Part shown: positions 33,641 through 43,213 of the stretch, in pieces | Position numbering within the stretch: the first letter of the stretch is position 1 | Layout of the letters: every line of letters starts with the position of its first letter | DNA from: Myxococcus fulvus | GTDB lineage: Bacteria > Myxococcota > Myxococcia > Myxococcales > Myxococcaceae | Direction: 5' to 3' | DNA length: 64,000 bases | NCBI RefSeq assembly: GCF_900111765.1 | Contig: NZ_FOIB01000011.1 | Location: forward strand, 1 to 64,000 | Made by a program: the position numbers and the translations under genes | The notes under the pieces: generated by a model | What the model was told of the DNA's origin: nothing | The model's input: only the letters and a program-made list of their open reading frames with translations | Databases searched by the model: none

Positions 33641-36600
33641 GATGCGGCGCTCGTCCTCAGGAGAGGGTCGGGGCGGGCCGCTCACGTGGCCGATGAGCCC
33701 TTCCGGATAGGTGGCCTCGGACGCGAGGGCCTGTTTGGGCTCCTTGAGCACCGGGTACTCCTTCGGGCGGAAGCGGTTGAGGGCTTCCAGCGTGCGCCGG
33801 GTCCACTCGTTGGACACGCGATTCTTCCGGGCCTCCGCCAGCGCCACCGCGTAGCTCTCCACCGCGGCGTCCTCCAGCTCCGCCGTGTTCTGCGCGAGCA
33901 GGTCCTGGTACGTCACCACCGCCTCTTCACCCAGCCGCTTCACGTCCGGCGGAACGGGCGTCTCGATGATGGTGTTCGCGAAGCGCTCCAGCGCGTAGCC
34001 GGACCGATAGGCCGCCGCGAGGGACCACTCGAGCTGCTTGTACGGATACACGCGCGCGTAAGCGTCCTTCACCGTCTTCACGCCCGCGCGCTTCACCGCG
34101 AAGCTGCGCACCAGCGTCTTGCCCCAGCCGCCAATCTTCAGCTTGTCGAACTGGCGAAGCTGCGCCTCCGCCAACTGGAAGCGTCCATAAGCCGCCGCGT
34201 TCGCCGCGAGCGGATGCGTGTCCGGCTTGAGCTTGCGCCGGTCGAACTCGTTCGCCGCCTGGGTGTAGTCCTTCTGCGCCTGCTTCTCGTTGCCGAGCTT
34301 CTGGTGCGCGTCGCCCATGCGCCGGTGTGCGTCCACCACCAGCTCCACCTGCGCGGACTTGTTCGCGTACTTGCGCACGAACTCCTGGAGCGCGCGCACC
34401 TCGCCGCGAGCATCCCCCTGCTTCTCCAGCAGGACGGCGGCGCGGTACTGGTTCTTCGGCGCGTCCTCGGCCGAGGGGAACAGCTCCGCGTAGCGGATGA
34501 AGGTGGCCGCGGCCTCCGAATACCGCTGCTGCCCCTCCAGCAGGCGCGCGGTGTTGAAGAGCGCCGCCTCACGGTCCTTCGACTTGGGGTAGTCCTTCAC
34601 CAGCTTCTGGTAGCTGACGACGGCCTTGTCGAAGTCGTAGGACTTCTCCGCGTTGACGGCCACGCGGAACAGCGCCGCGTCCGCGAGCGGAGAGGAGGGG
34701 TACTCGCGGTAGATGCGCTCGTAGAGCTTGAGCGCGGAGTCGAACCGCCGCGTGTTCTCGTGCGCGACCGCCGCGTTGTTCAGCGCCTTGTCGGCGAACT
34801 CGTGCCGGGGCGCCTCGTCGACGAGCTGCGTGTACTTGCGCGCAGCCTCCTCGTACTTGCCCTCGGCGAGCAGTTGGTCCGCCAGCTTGAAGCGGCCCGC
34901 GAGCTTGAACTTCACGAGCTGTTGATGCAGCTCGCTGGACGGCTCGATGACCTGCGTGTTGCCGGCCAGCCGGGCGCTGACCTCCTCCACGCTGCGCCAG
35001 TCCTTGTCGATGAGGAAGGACTCGACGGTGAGGTTGGTGGCGTAGCGGGCCACCTCGTTCTTCGGCCACGTCTGGATGATGCGCTCGAAGCGCTTGCGCG
35101 CCTCGGGGAAGTCGTCGTGCGCGTAGTACAGCTCCGCGGCCTTGTACGCGATGCCGGGTGCCTTCGCGTCGCGAGGCAGCAGCGCGGCGTACCGGTCGGA
35201 CGCGGACACCAGCTTCGCCTCGGTGGGCGTCAGCGGCACGGGCTTCACCGCCGAGCCCTCCGGACGCTCACTGGAGCGCAGCACCTCCAGCTTCGGCGCC
35301 TTGCCGGCCTGCTGCTCCTGCGCGAGGAGCTGCTGCCACGCGAGCACCGCGCTGTGCGCCGCGTCGTCGCGGTGCTTCACGCTCTCGCCGGTGTCGCGCA
35401 CCCGCTCGTAGGCCTTCGCGGCGTCGGCGAACTGGAACGAGAAGTAGAGGCACTCGGCGTAATAGAAGCGCATCTCGCCCGCGCTCTTGCTGCGCGGGAA
35501 GCGCTCCAGGTACGTGCCATACGAGCGCGCCGCGGTGGCGAAGCCCGCCTGGGCCTGCTCGAAGCGGCCCTCCTTCTTGAACACCAGCGCCTGCTGATGG
35601 TGGAAGGTGGCGGTGGTGTAGAGGCTCTTCTCGACGAGCGCGTTGGCGCGGGAGACCGCGTCCGGGTCGCCCATGTTCTTCGCGTGCCACGCGGTGCCGG
35701 GCTGATAACGGGTGGCCAGCTTCTCCGACTCGGCGAAGGACTCCGCCATCATCCGGTCGCGCTCGTAGGACTGCACGATGCGCTGCTGGAGCTCGGGCGC
35801 GTCGGGCGTCAGCGGCTCCTTCTCCAGCACCTGGCGATAGGCGGCGATGGCGGACGCGTAGTTCGTCTGGTCGAAGTACACGTGGCCCAGGCGACGGTAG
35901 ACGTCCGCCTCGTACGGACGCCCGGCGCGCTTGACGAACAGCGACTTCGCGCGAGGCAGGCCGCCCCACGTCTCGTCCGCGAGCGAGATGGCCACGTACT
36001 GCAGGGCCTCGTCGCGCAGGTCTCCGCCCACCTCGGTGTTGCCCTGGGCCACGGCCTGGGCCTGGTAGAAGTCCACCAGCGTGAGGAACGACTCGACGCC
36101 CTCGTCGAAGCGGTCCATCCGGTAGTACGTCCAGCCCAGCTTGTAGAGGGCCTTGTCGTAGAGCGGGTGGAGCGTGTCGCGGGAGGCGGCCTCGAAGGCC
36201 TGCGCCGCGCGCGGCAGCGCCTGCGGGTCCTTGTAGTTCTCGAACCAGTACTCGCCGATGCGCACCCACGCCTCGGTGGCGAAGCGGCTGCGCGGATAGC
36301 GTGCGATGAGCTGTTGATAGGCGAGGAAGCTCTCCTCCACCTGCTCCTGTTCCTCCAGGCAGTAGCCCAGCAGGTAGGACGCGCCATCGTTGAAGCGGTA
36401 GTCCGGGTACTCCTTCAGCAGCCGGCGATACAGCGCGATGGAGTCCGCGTAGTCCTTCTTCGGCTCCACGGGGAACGCCGTGCCGTCGGGGTTCTTGTCG
36501 TGGATCTCCAGCCGGTCGCGGTACTCCTTCATCGCCAGCTGGTGCTCGTCCTGCGAGCGCTCGTAATAGAGCTCCGCGAGGCGGAACATCACGTCGGGCG

Positions 36601-37009
36601 TGTAGCGCGGCTCGCTGGGGTAGCGGCGCAGGAACTCCTCGAAGCGGACGATGGCCTCCATCCGCTCCTTGCGCTCCTGGGCCTCGAAGTCGCGGATGAC
36701 CTTCTCGTACGAGGACGCGAGCGAGTCCCGCTTCTGCTCGTACTTGTGCTCCATCAACCCCTGGACGTCGCGGCTGAACTCGCGCGACTCCTCGTCGTAC
36801 GTGCGCAGGGCGCGGCTGACGTCCTGGAGCAGCAGCTCCTCGTCCGGTGAGCGACCCAGGCCGTTCAGGTAGTCCCGCGAGGGTGTGCCGGAGGGGCTCG
36901 GGGCTTCCGTGTCCGACGGGCTCGTGGCCTGGGAGGGAGCCTCCGTCGCCTGGGCGGCGGCGGGCAGCGAGGCCAGCGAGAGCAGCACCGCGAGAACGCG
37001 CCGCATCAC
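33620..37009 (-). CDS. Large periplasmic TPR protein, GltD/AgmU-like
   Basis: A 1129-residue protein with a signal peptide (VLAVLLSLASLPAAAQ), followed by TPR-like helix pairs over almost its whole length (for example YPSEPRYTPDVMFRLAELYYERS, and many Y-P-x-S/D segments). No enzymatic domain is seen. The size and position ahead of the TPR lipoprotein match GltD (AgmU), a periplasmic scaffold of the gliding machinery. It overlaps the previous gene by ATGA and the repeat frame by GTGA. The assignment is by architecture and order; other TPR scaffolds would look alike. Confidence 0.8.
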   Translation of the reverse strand: MMRRVLAVLLSLASLPAAAQATEAPSQATSPSDTEAPSPSGTPSRDYLNGLGRSPDEELLLQDVSRALRTYDEESREFSRDVQGLMEHKYEQKRDSLASSYEKVIRDFEAQERKERMEAIVRFEEFLRRYPSEPRYTPDVMFRLAELYYERSQDEHQLAMKEYRDRLEIHDKNPDGTAFPVEPKKDYADSIALYRRLLKEYPDYRFNDGASYLLGYCLEEQEQVEESFLAYQQLIARYPRSRFATEAWVRIGEYWFENYKDPQALPRAAQAFEAASRDTLHPLYDKALYKLGWTYYRMDRFDEGVESFLTLVDFYQAQAVAQGNTEVGGDLRDEALQYVAISLADETWGGLPRAKSLFVKRAGRPYEADVYRRLGHVYFDQTNYASAIAAYRQVLEKEPLTPDAPELQQRIVQSYERDRMMAESFAESEKLATRYQPGTAWHAKNMGDPDAVSRANALVEKSLYTTATFHHQQALVFKKEGRFEQAQAGFATAARSYGTYLERFPRSKSAGEMRFYYAECLYFSFQFADAAKAYERVRDTGESVKHRDDAAHSAVLAWQQLLAQEQQAGKAPKLEVLRSSERPEGSAVKPVPLTPTEAKLVSASDRYAALLPRDAKAPGIAYKAAELYYAHDDFPEARKRFERIIQTWPKNEVARYATNLTVESFLIDKDWRSVEEVSARLAGNTQVIEPSSELHQQLVKFKLAGRFKLADQLLAEGKYEEAARKYTQLVDEAPRHEFADKALNNAAVAHENTRRFDSALKLYERIYREYPSSPLADAALFRVAVNAEKSYDFDKAVVSYQKLVKDYPKSKDREAALFNTARLLEGQQRYSEAAATFIRYAELFPSAEDAPKNQYRAAVLLEKQGDARGEVRALQEFVRKYANKSAQVELVVDAHRRMGDAHQKLGNEKQAQKDYTQAANEFDRRKLKPDTHPLAANAAAYGRFQLAEAQLRQFDKLKIGGWGKTLVRSFAVKRAGVKTVKDAYARVYPYKQLEWSLAAAYRSGYALERFANTIIETPVPPDVKRLGEEAVVTYQDLLAQNTAELEDAAVESYAVALAEARKNRVSNEWTRRTLEALNRFRPKEYPVLKEPKQALASEATYPEGLIGHVSGPPRPSPEDERRITGGAKP

Positions 37010-39423
37010 CGGCTCTCCTCCGACGACAGCACGTCCCGGAAGTCGGCGTCGAGCGCGCGCAGGGCCTCGGCCTTCTGCGCGGAGACCTTCTGGATGGACG
37101 TCGTCTTGTCCTGCTTCTCGGTGAAGGCCACGTCCACCACACCCACGTCCGCCTTGAGCACCAGGTCGTAGAACTGCCGGCGCACGCGCCGGACGCTGTC
37201 GTAAGCGATGCGGCCCACGAGCTGCTTCGCGTTGCCGGCCACCGCGGCCACCTCGGCCTCGTAGCGCTCGAGCAACTGCTGTTCGGCCAGCACCTTCGCC
37301 CGGATGCGCGTGGCCTTCTGCTCCACGCGTCCGCGCAGCGCGCCCTGGGCCTGGGCGACACGACCGCGCAGGGCCTCGCCGCGCTGGCGCACCGCATGCG
37401 CGCGAGTCATGAGGCCCGAGGGCGCCTGTCGTCGCTCGACCTCCTCGAGCACCGCGTGCTCCGCGCGCAGCGCCTGCGCGAATCGGCCGCGGATGGCCTG
37501 CTCTCCGGCCAGCGCCGCTGCCGCGCCGTTGCGCTCATCGGCGAGCCGCCCGCGCGTGCGGTCCAGCTCCCCCTGCAAATCCGTGAGCGTCTGGACCTCG
37601 GCCTGGAGCTGCACGAGGAACTCCTGCTCCTCCTCCGGAGGCGTCTGCCGCAGCAGCCGCGTGTCATCCACCCACTTGCGCACCGCCGCGGCGATGGCGT
37701 GCAGCCCCTGCACCTCCGCGCCCAACCGGAAGGCCTCGCGGTCCACCGCGTCCACGCGCGCCTGCATCCGCCGCAGCCGTTCCTCCAGGTCCTGCTGCGT
37801 GGCGGGCATCGAGGCGAAGCGGACGGCCAGTGCCTCGCGCTCACGACGCAGCGGAGCGAGACGGGCGCGCTCGTCGGCGGTGAGCGAGGACTCCAAGGAC
37901 AGCCCCTCCAGCTCCACCAACGAGGCCTCGACCTGGATGCTCGCCGTCTCCACCGAGTCCGAGAGCGTGAAGCCCTCCTGCAGCTCCGGGAAGGTCTGCA
38001 GCTTGCGCGTGTCCAGGGCCGTGAGGATGCGCGCGGCCAGCTCCCGCGCCTCGAGCGTGCCCTTCCGCCCGCTGTCGATGTCGCTCACCGTCTTCATCGC
38101 GCTGCTCACCTCGCGCTCCGTCGACGCGTACTTCAGCGCCAGCGGGGGCAGCACCGTGCGCACGTCCGGCACGGTGTCGGTGCGCGCCAGGAGCCGCTCG
38201 AAGTACGCCACCGGGTCGCGGTTGGCGCGCAGGAGCACGTCCACCTTGTCGCGCTCCGGACGGAAGGTGCCGATGAGCTCGTCGTACGACGCGATGGCCT
38301 CTTCGTACCGCTTGAGCTTCTGGAGCAGGTGGCCGCGCAGCAGCTTCGCCTCGGGCGCGAGCTTGGACTCGGGCGACACCAGCAGCAGGATGTCGACGGC
38401 GTTCTTCGCCTCCTGGTGGTTGCCCTTGCGCACCTGGGTCCACGCGATTTCGTAGAGCGACTCCGGGAACGACTCGCTCTCCTGCGGCACCCGGCCGTAC
38501 CAGTCGAGCGCCTCGTCGAAGCGGCCCGCCTCGTACAAGAGCCGGCCCAGGGACATCAGCGCCAGCTCACGGATGCGCTCGGTGTCCGTGTCCGCGGTGG
38601 CGCGGACCTGGGGCTTGTTCTTCGTCTTCGGCGCCGTCGTCTCGGCCGCGCCCTCCACGGGCGTGAGCAGCTGCTGCAACTGGAGGATGGCGATGGGCAG
38701 CTCACCCGCCTGCATCGACAGCACCGCCATGTGGTAGCGCGCCTGCAACTGGTAGGGCCCGCCGTGGGCCTGGGCCAGGGGCGCGAAGGCGGCCCTCGTG
38801 TGCGCGATGCGCTCGGAAGGGGCCAGGTCCGTGCGACGGAACAGCCGCTTCGCGTAGACGTACTGGATGTCCGCCGGGAGCTGTCCGCCGAACAGCGTGC
38901 GCGCCTGCTCCACGTAGGCGTCCACGTCGTCGTAGAGGTTCAGCCGGCCGCTGATGGCCAGGTAGCGCGTGAGCGCGTCGCGGTGGCGCAGCGAGGGCGT
39001 GGGCAGTGACAACAGCTCGCGCAGGTACAGCCGCGCGCCCACGTCGTTCTTCTGCTGGTACAGCGCGTCCGCCAGGAAGTAGAGCGCGTCCGCGTACCGA
39101 GGGTGGCCGCGGAACTCCGGGTCGCTCACCAGGTCGTAGAAGTGGACGGAGGCCGCCGTCCAGTCGCCCAGGAGGTACTGAATCTCCGCGTCGGAGTAGC
39201 GGCGCACGCGCGCCTGCGCCTCGTCGGGCTCCGGCTGCTGGCTGTACTTCGTCTCCACCTGACGAAGGCTCTCCTCGGCGAGCTGGAGCTGGCGCTCCAC
39301 CGTCGTCAGGCGCTGCTCCAACTGCTGCGCCGTGGGCGGCGGGGGAGGGGGAGTGTCGGCCCGGGCGACAGCGCCACCCGCGAGGCCGAGCACCAGGGCG
39401 AGTGCGCGAAGCGACACGTTCAC
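37006..39423 (-). CDS. Periplasmic TPR/coiled-coil protein
   Basis: An 805-residue protein with signal peptide ending GGAVARA. A predicted coiled coil opens the mature chain (QQLEQRLTTVERQLQLAEESLRQ is the heptad region, about 33-58), then TPR-like repeats to about residue 450. The C-terminal half is largely helical with long coiled-coil stretches (ERLRRMQARVDAVDREAF). It closes with a segment FYDLVLKADVGVVDVAFTEKQD. It overlaps the next gene by ATGA and follows the 241-residue gene by 10 bp. The function is unknown; it belongs to the same envelope assembly by linkage. Confidence 0.78.
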   Translation of the reverse strand: MNVSLRALALVLGLAGGAVARADTPPPPPPTAQQLEQRLTTVERQLQLAEESLRQVETKYSQQPEPDEAQARVRRYSDAEIQYLLGDWTAASVHFYDLVSDPEFRGHPRYADALYFLADALYQQKNDVGARLYLRELLSLPTPSLRHRDALTRYLAISGRLNLYDDVDAYVEQARTLFGGQLPADIQYVYAKRLFRRTDLAPSERIAHTRAAFAPLAQAHGGPYQLQARYHMAVLSMQAGELPIAILQLQQLLTPVEGAAETTAPKTKNKPQVRATADTDTERIRELALMSLGRLLYEAGRFDEALDWYGRVPQESESFPESLYEIAWTQVRKGNHQEAKNAVDILLLVSPESKLAPEAKLLRGHLLQKLKRYEEAIASYDELIGTFRPERDKVDVLLRANRDPVAYFERLLARTDTVPDVRTVLPPLALKYASTEREVSSAMKTVSDIDSGRKGTLEARELAARILTALDTRKLQTFPELQEGFTLSDSVETASIQVEASLVELEGLSLESSLTADERARLAPLRREREALAVRFASMPATQQDLEERLRRMQARVDAVDREAFRLGAEVQGLHAIAAAVRKWVDDTRLLRQTPPEEEQEFLVQLQAEVQTLTDLQGELDRTRGRLADERNGAAAALAGEQAIRGRFAQALRAEHAVLEEVERRQAPSGLMTRAHAVRQRGEALRGRVAQAQGALRGRVEQKATRIRAKVLAEQQLLERYEAEVAAVAGNAKQLVGRIAYDSVRRVRRQFYDLVLKADVGVVDVAFTEKQDKTTSIQKVSAQKAEALRALDADFRDVLSSEESR

Positions 39424-39433
39424 CGGCGGTCCC

Positions 39434-40159
39434 CTACCGCGCTTCAGTGGAGGTGGTGGCCGGGGGAGTCGTCCCCGCTTCGTCGTCGATGCGGGGCGCC
39501 GCGTCGCGCGACAGCTCGATGTCGTAGCGCACCGCCGGCCGGTCCTTGTGGTCCGTGGTGACGCCGCCCTGCTCGAAGCCCACCACGCGCACCGTGGACA
39601 CCTTTCCCGGCTCCGCGTTGAAGGTGTAGCTGGATTGCACCTTGAACTTGTAGCCCTCCACGTAGCTGAACACGCCGAAGCCGTTGCCCCGGTACACCAG
39701 TCGCACCGCGAGCTGATGCTGGCCCGGGACGATGCGCCCGTTGAAGACCTCGAACTGCTCGCGCTTGGCCAGCTCGCCCTGCAGGTCCAGCTGCGTGAAG
39801 ATGGGCGCGCCGTCGAGCGCGTACGTCACCGACTCCAGGATGAAGGAGCCGCCCATCTCGTTCTTGTGGACGATGTGCGCCCGCGCGCCCGTGGTGACGT
39901 CACCGCCGAGCACCGTCTCCTGGAGCAGCAAGAGCCGCGCCTTGGAGCGGTAGATCTTCTCCTTCAGGTCGACGACCTGCTCCTCCAACGTCTTCACGCG
40001 CGCGTTGAAGGCCTCGTCCGCGGTGCTGTCGCCCTCGGGCGCGGCGGACTGGACGGAAGCTTGCGGCTGCGCGGGAGAGCGCGACTCCTGCGCGAGCGCC
40101 GGCCCACAGAGGGTGGCGCTCACGAGCGCGAGGAGTCGGAGGGTGGCTGCGACACGCAC
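39434..40159 (-). CDS. Exported coiled-coil plus beta-sandwich protein
   Basis: A 241-residue protein with signal peptide (LALVSATLCGPALAQ). A short coiled coil (VKTLEEQVVDLKEKIYRSKARLL is the region, about 55-77) precedes a beta-rich domain: SFILESVTYALDGAPIF, then GQHQLAVRLVYRGNGFG and YTFNAEPGKVSTVRVVGF, which reads like an immunoglobulin-like fold. It is the first gene after mglA in the leftward run, 115 bp on. I do not recognise the family; it is likely to be a periplasmic part of the same machine. Confidence 0.75.
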   Translation of the reverse strand: MRVAATLRLLALVSATLCGPALAQESRSPAQPQASVQSAAPEGDSTADEAFNARVKTLEEQVVDLKEKIYRSKARLLLLQETVLGGDVTTGARAHIVHKNEMGGSFILESVTYALDGAPIFTQLDLQGELAKREQFEVFNGRIVPGQHQLAVRLVYRGNGFGVFSYVEGYKFKVQSSYTFNAEPGKVSTVRVVGFEQGGVTTDHKDRPAVRYDIELSRDAAPRIDDEAGTTPPATTSTEAR

Positions 40160-40274
40160 TGTGCGACCTCAGGAGGCGGACGGCCCGGCCCGTCGGCAGC
40201 AGGTTGTAACACCCTTGACCGCGGGGCGTCTCGTCACCCGCGGTACGGGAGCCGGTTGCCCGGCCGCTTCCTCG

Positions 40275-40862
40275 TCAGCCGCCCTTCTTCAGCTCGGTGA
40301 GCACCAGCTTCGCCACCGCCTTGAGCGTGTCGAACACGCCCACGCCCGTCGGAGCAATCGCCTCGTACTTGGGGATGTTGCGCGGGTTGAGCGCCTTCTG
40401 CATCTCATCCACGGTGACGGCGTTGGGCAGGTCGCGCTTGTTGTACTGGATGACGTACGGAATCTTGTTCAGGTCGTAGCCCTGCTCAGCCAGGTTGATG
40501 CGCAGGTTCTCGAGCGACTCCATGTTCGCCTCCATGCGCTCGATCTGACTGTCGGCCACGAAGACGACGCCGTCGACACCCTTCAAGATGAGCTTGCGGC
40601 TGGCGTCGTAGAACACCTGACCGGGCACCGTGTAGAGGTGGAAGCGCGTCTTGAAGCCGCGGATCTCGCCGAGCGACAGCGGCAGGAAGTCGAAGAAGAG
40701 CGTGCGGTCCGTCTCGGTGGAGAGCGAGATGAGCTTGCCCTTCGTCTCGGCCGCCGTCTTGTTGTAGATGTACTGGAGGTTGGTCGTCTTCCCGCAGAGA
40801 CCCGGCCCGTAATAGACAATCTTGCAGTTGATTTCGCGGGATGAGTAGTTGATGAAGGACAT
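40275..40862 (-). CDS. mglA: MglA, polarity-switch Ras-like GTPase
   Basis: The 195-residue small GTPase that sets the leading pole and activates both gliding and type IV pili motility in myxobacteria. The P-loop is GPGLCGKTT (19-27), and the PM3 motif is YTVPGQ with Thr78 where most Ras proteins have Asp, the known MglA hallmark. NKRD gives guanine specificity. The length is exactly that of M. xanthus MglA. It is preceded 11 bp upstream by mglB, its GTPase-activating protein, in the conserved mglBA operon. The sequence has no defect. Confidence 0.98.
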   Translation of the reverse strand: MSFINYSSREINCKIVYYGPGLCGKTTNLQYIYNKTAAETKGKLISLSTETDRTLFFDFLPLSLGEIRGFKTRFHLYTVPGQVFYDASRKLILKGVDGVVFVADSQIERMEANMESLENLRINLAEQGYDLNKIPYVIQYNKRDLPNAVTVDEMQKALNPRNIPKYEAIAPTGVGVFDTLKAVAKLVLTELKKGG

Positions 40863-40873
40863 GGCTTCCCGGG

Positions 40874-41353
40874 TTACTCGCTGAAGAGGTTGTCGATATC
40901 GTCGTCGGAGATCTCGGCGAACGGCGACCCGGCACCCGGGCTGTCCGTCTTCTTCACCAGACTCTCGAAGATCTTCGTGAGCTCGTCGCTGGCCTTCTTG
41001 ATGCGCAGGCGGACGAGGCCCAGGCTCGTGCGGTTGTCGAAGATGACGACCAGCACCACCCGGCTGCCGACAATCGTCATGTAGAGCGAGTCCTTGGCCC
41101 CTTCGTGGAACTGGTTGGGGAACTCGTTCTCACCGATCAACTTGGCGAGCCCGCCCATCGCCGCCACGTTGCCGGCCGTCAGCGAGGCCAGGGACGTGGT
41201 GTCGATGTTCTGCGTCTGGCCAGCCGAGGAGATGAGCTGCCCGTTCTTGTCGACGAGGAAGACCACCTTCGCGTTCGCGTCCTTGGTGAGCCGGTCGCAA
41301 ACGGCGTTGATCTTGGTGAACTCCTCTTCGTACATCACCAGTTGCGTGCCCAT
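40874..41353 (-). CDS. mglB: MglB, roadblock-type GAP of MglA
   Basis: A 159-residue Roadblock/LC7 protein: MYEEEFTKINAVCDRLTKD, then KVVFLVDKNGQLISSAGQ, and the AMGGLAKLIGE and SLYMTIVGSRVVLVVIF strands. It is the GTPase-activating partner that excludes MglA-GTP from the lagging pole. The C-terminal 25 residues are acidic and Ser-rich (FAEISDDDIDNLFSE). Its ATG is at 41353 in an upstream region that should carry the mglBA promoter. Confidence 0.97.
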   Translation of the reverse strand: MGTQLVMYEEEFTKINAVCDRLTKDANAKVVFLVDKNGQLISSAGQTQNIDTTSLASLTAGNVAAMGGLAKLIGENEFPNQFHEGAKDSLYMTIVGSRVVLVVIFDNRTSLGLVRLRIKKASDELTKIFESLVKKTDSPGAGSPFAEISDDDIDNLFSE

Positions 41354-41647
41354 GGGCGTATGCGCTCCTCAGCGTTCGCTCGTCCCTCTCACGGTGCCAC
41401 CCCGTTGTTTCTGGAGTGAATCCCGGAGGTTAGACGAGGCGCTACCGACCGTGAGGATGCTTAGCAAAGCCCCTCCACCACAGCAAGAAGCCATCCGTTC
41501 CTGGCGGTGAGAACGAGGATGTCCCGGGCTTGTCCGCCCGCTTCGGACCCCCGGCGAGCCCCGGTCAACCCCCTCCAGGGCCTTTCTGGGTGGACTGAGG
41601 GTGCCGGTTTGGGGGTGTTCGCGGGTTTCTCTATACTCCGCCGGGCT
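41354..41647. other. Divergent region between mglBA and the envelope trio
   Basis: Nearly 300 bp without a convincing gene; promoters for mglBA (left) and the 41648 gene (right) must lie here. An AT-rich block with CTATACTCC at 41631-41639 could be a -10 region for the rightward gene. The in-frame open sequence from 41507 is Pro/Arg-rich and lacks signal-peptide character until 41648. Confidence 0.45.
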
Positions 41648-43213
41648 TTGACGCCCCCACGCCCCCTTGCCCCCATCCTGGCGCGTCTGGCGCCCTTGCT
41701 GTTGGTGCTGGTCGCTGCTCCGTCCGTCCGGGCGGAGGAGGTGCGCGAGCGAGCCTCGCTGCGCCTTCGCTACGGCATTGCCCTCCGGAACGGACAGCAG
41801 GCCGATGTAGGGCCCGGGCTCACCTATGACGGCTTCACACCGAATGATCTGGCGGTGACGGGGACGGCGTGGGCGGGCGCGTGGCTGGGCGGGTGGGCGT
41901 CGGTGCAGCGGGAGGGGTTCGACCTGAAGGAGGACTCGGTGCGGATCACCGGAGGCAGCCTCCTGCGGGCGTCGGTGGGTCCCCGGGCCCGGGCCTTCCT
42001 GGGGCCGGTGCGCGCGGAGCTGGGGGCGGGCTACGGGTACGCGCAGCTGCCCGTCTTCGGCACCTCGGACGAGCCGGTGCTGGCGCGGGGCGTGCGGCAC
42101 GCGGCCCTGGTGAGCGCGAGCGTGCGGGTGCCGCTCTTCACCCGGCTGGCGGTGGAGGCGCGGGGCGAGGTGCCGGTGTCGCTGTCGGTCAAGGACGCGG
42201 CGGGCACGAAGGCGGAGGCCAAGGGCTTCGCGGCGGGCGGCGCGCTGTTGTTCCCGCTGACCACCGGCGGGAGCTGGTCCGGGACGGTGCTGCTGGACTT
42301 CCAGCACGTTCAGGACACGGTGACGCTCGCGGATGGCTCGCGCTCCGAGCAGCGGATGCGCCGGGTGGGCGCGGCGCTGGAGCTGGCGTGGAACGACGCC
42401 CCCGACGCTCCGCCCGCGCCGCCGCCTCCCCCTCCTCGGGTGCCGATGGGCACGCTGGTGCTCCAGCTCCTCGACGCGGAGACGGGCGCGCCGCTTCCGG
42501 CCGCGAAGGTGGTGCTCGTCGCCAATGGCGTGGAGGGCGCGCCTCGCGAGGCGGATGCGCAGGGCAACGTGGAGGGTGTGGAGCTGCCCCCTGGAGACGT
42601 GGTGGCGCGAGTGAGCGCGGAGGGCTACGCGCCGGCCGAGGGCCGCGTCACGTTGGAGGACGGTGGCCGCGTGGCGCTGGCGGTGCGCGCGCGCAAGCTG
42701 CCGCCGCCCACGGGAGGCCTCAAGATTTCGGTGGTGAGCGCGGGCAATGGCGTGCCGCTGCCCGGGGTGCGGCTGATGGTGGGCGGCGTGGAGGCGCGCA
42801 CGGACCTGCGGGGTGAGGTCCACGTGAAGGAGCTGCCGCCGGGCCCGGTGGCCGTGGTGGCGACGTCCCAGGGTTACCGCACGGCGGAGGAGGCGGCCAT
42901 CATCGTCGCGGGGCAGCAGACGGCGCTCTCGGTGCCGCTCGCCTCCGAGCGCAAGGGTGAGCCCGCGACGCTCACCGGACAGGTGCGCAACGCGCGCGGT
43001 GGCAAGCCCATCGCCGCGACGCTCCTGATTCCGCAGGCGAAGGTGAAGGCGCGCACGGACGCGAAGGGGGCGTTCACCTTCAAGGTCCGCGGTGGCACCT
43101 ACCGCATCACCATCTCCGCGCGCGGGTTCTTCACGCAGTCGAAGCTCGTCACCCTGAAGGACGGCGAGCAGGCCATCTTCAACGTCGATCTCTTCCCGAG
43201 GCAGAAACGGTGA
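41648..43213 (+). CDS. Exported barrel protein with regulatory-like repeats
   Basis: About 521 residues from TTG 41648, which directly precedes a signal peptide (ILARLAPLLLVLVAAPSVRA); GTG 41615 is an alternative. Residues to about 260 have alternating-strand, barrel-like character (ELGAGYGYAQLPVFG; GTVLLDFQHVQD). After a run of prolines come three carboxypeptidase-regulatory/PEGA-like beta-sandwich modules (for instance PTGGLKISVVSAGNGVPLPG and ATLTGQVRNARGGKPI), each ending in an A-x-G-Y/F-type strand. It overlaps the FecR gene by GTGA. Likely an outer-membrane protein with surface or periplasmic binding modules; the ligand is unknown. Confidence 0.7.
   Translation: MTPPRPLAPILARLAPLLLVLVAAPSVRAEEVRERASLRLRYGIALRNGQQADVGPGLTYDGFTPNDLAVTGTAWAGAWLGGWASVQREGFDLKEDSVRITGGSLLRASVGPRARAFLGPVRAELGAGYGYAQLPVFGTSDEPVLARGVRHAALVSASVRVPLFTRLAVEARGEVPVSLSVKDAAGTKAEAKGFAAGGALLFPLTTGGSWSGTVLLDFQHVQDTVTLADGSRSEQRMRRVGAALELAWNDAPDAPPAPPPPPPRVPMGTLVLQLLDAETGAPLPAAKVVLVANGVEGAPREADAQGNVEGVELPPGDVVARVSAEGYAPAEGRVTLEDGGRVALAVRARKLPPPTGGLKISVVSAGNGVPLPGVRLMVGGVEARTDLRGEVHVKELPPGPVAVVATSQGYRTAEEAAIIVAGQQTALSVPLASERKGEPATLTGQVRNARGGKPIAATLLIPQAKVKARTDAKGAFTFKVRGGTYRITISARGFFTQSKLVTLKDGEQAIFNVDLFPRQKR

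Noticed and set aside
33587..36850. A 1087-codon plus-strand frame
   Set aside because: It is antisense to the large TPR gene, with the Arg/Leu/Val-rich composition typical of GC-driven shadow frames.
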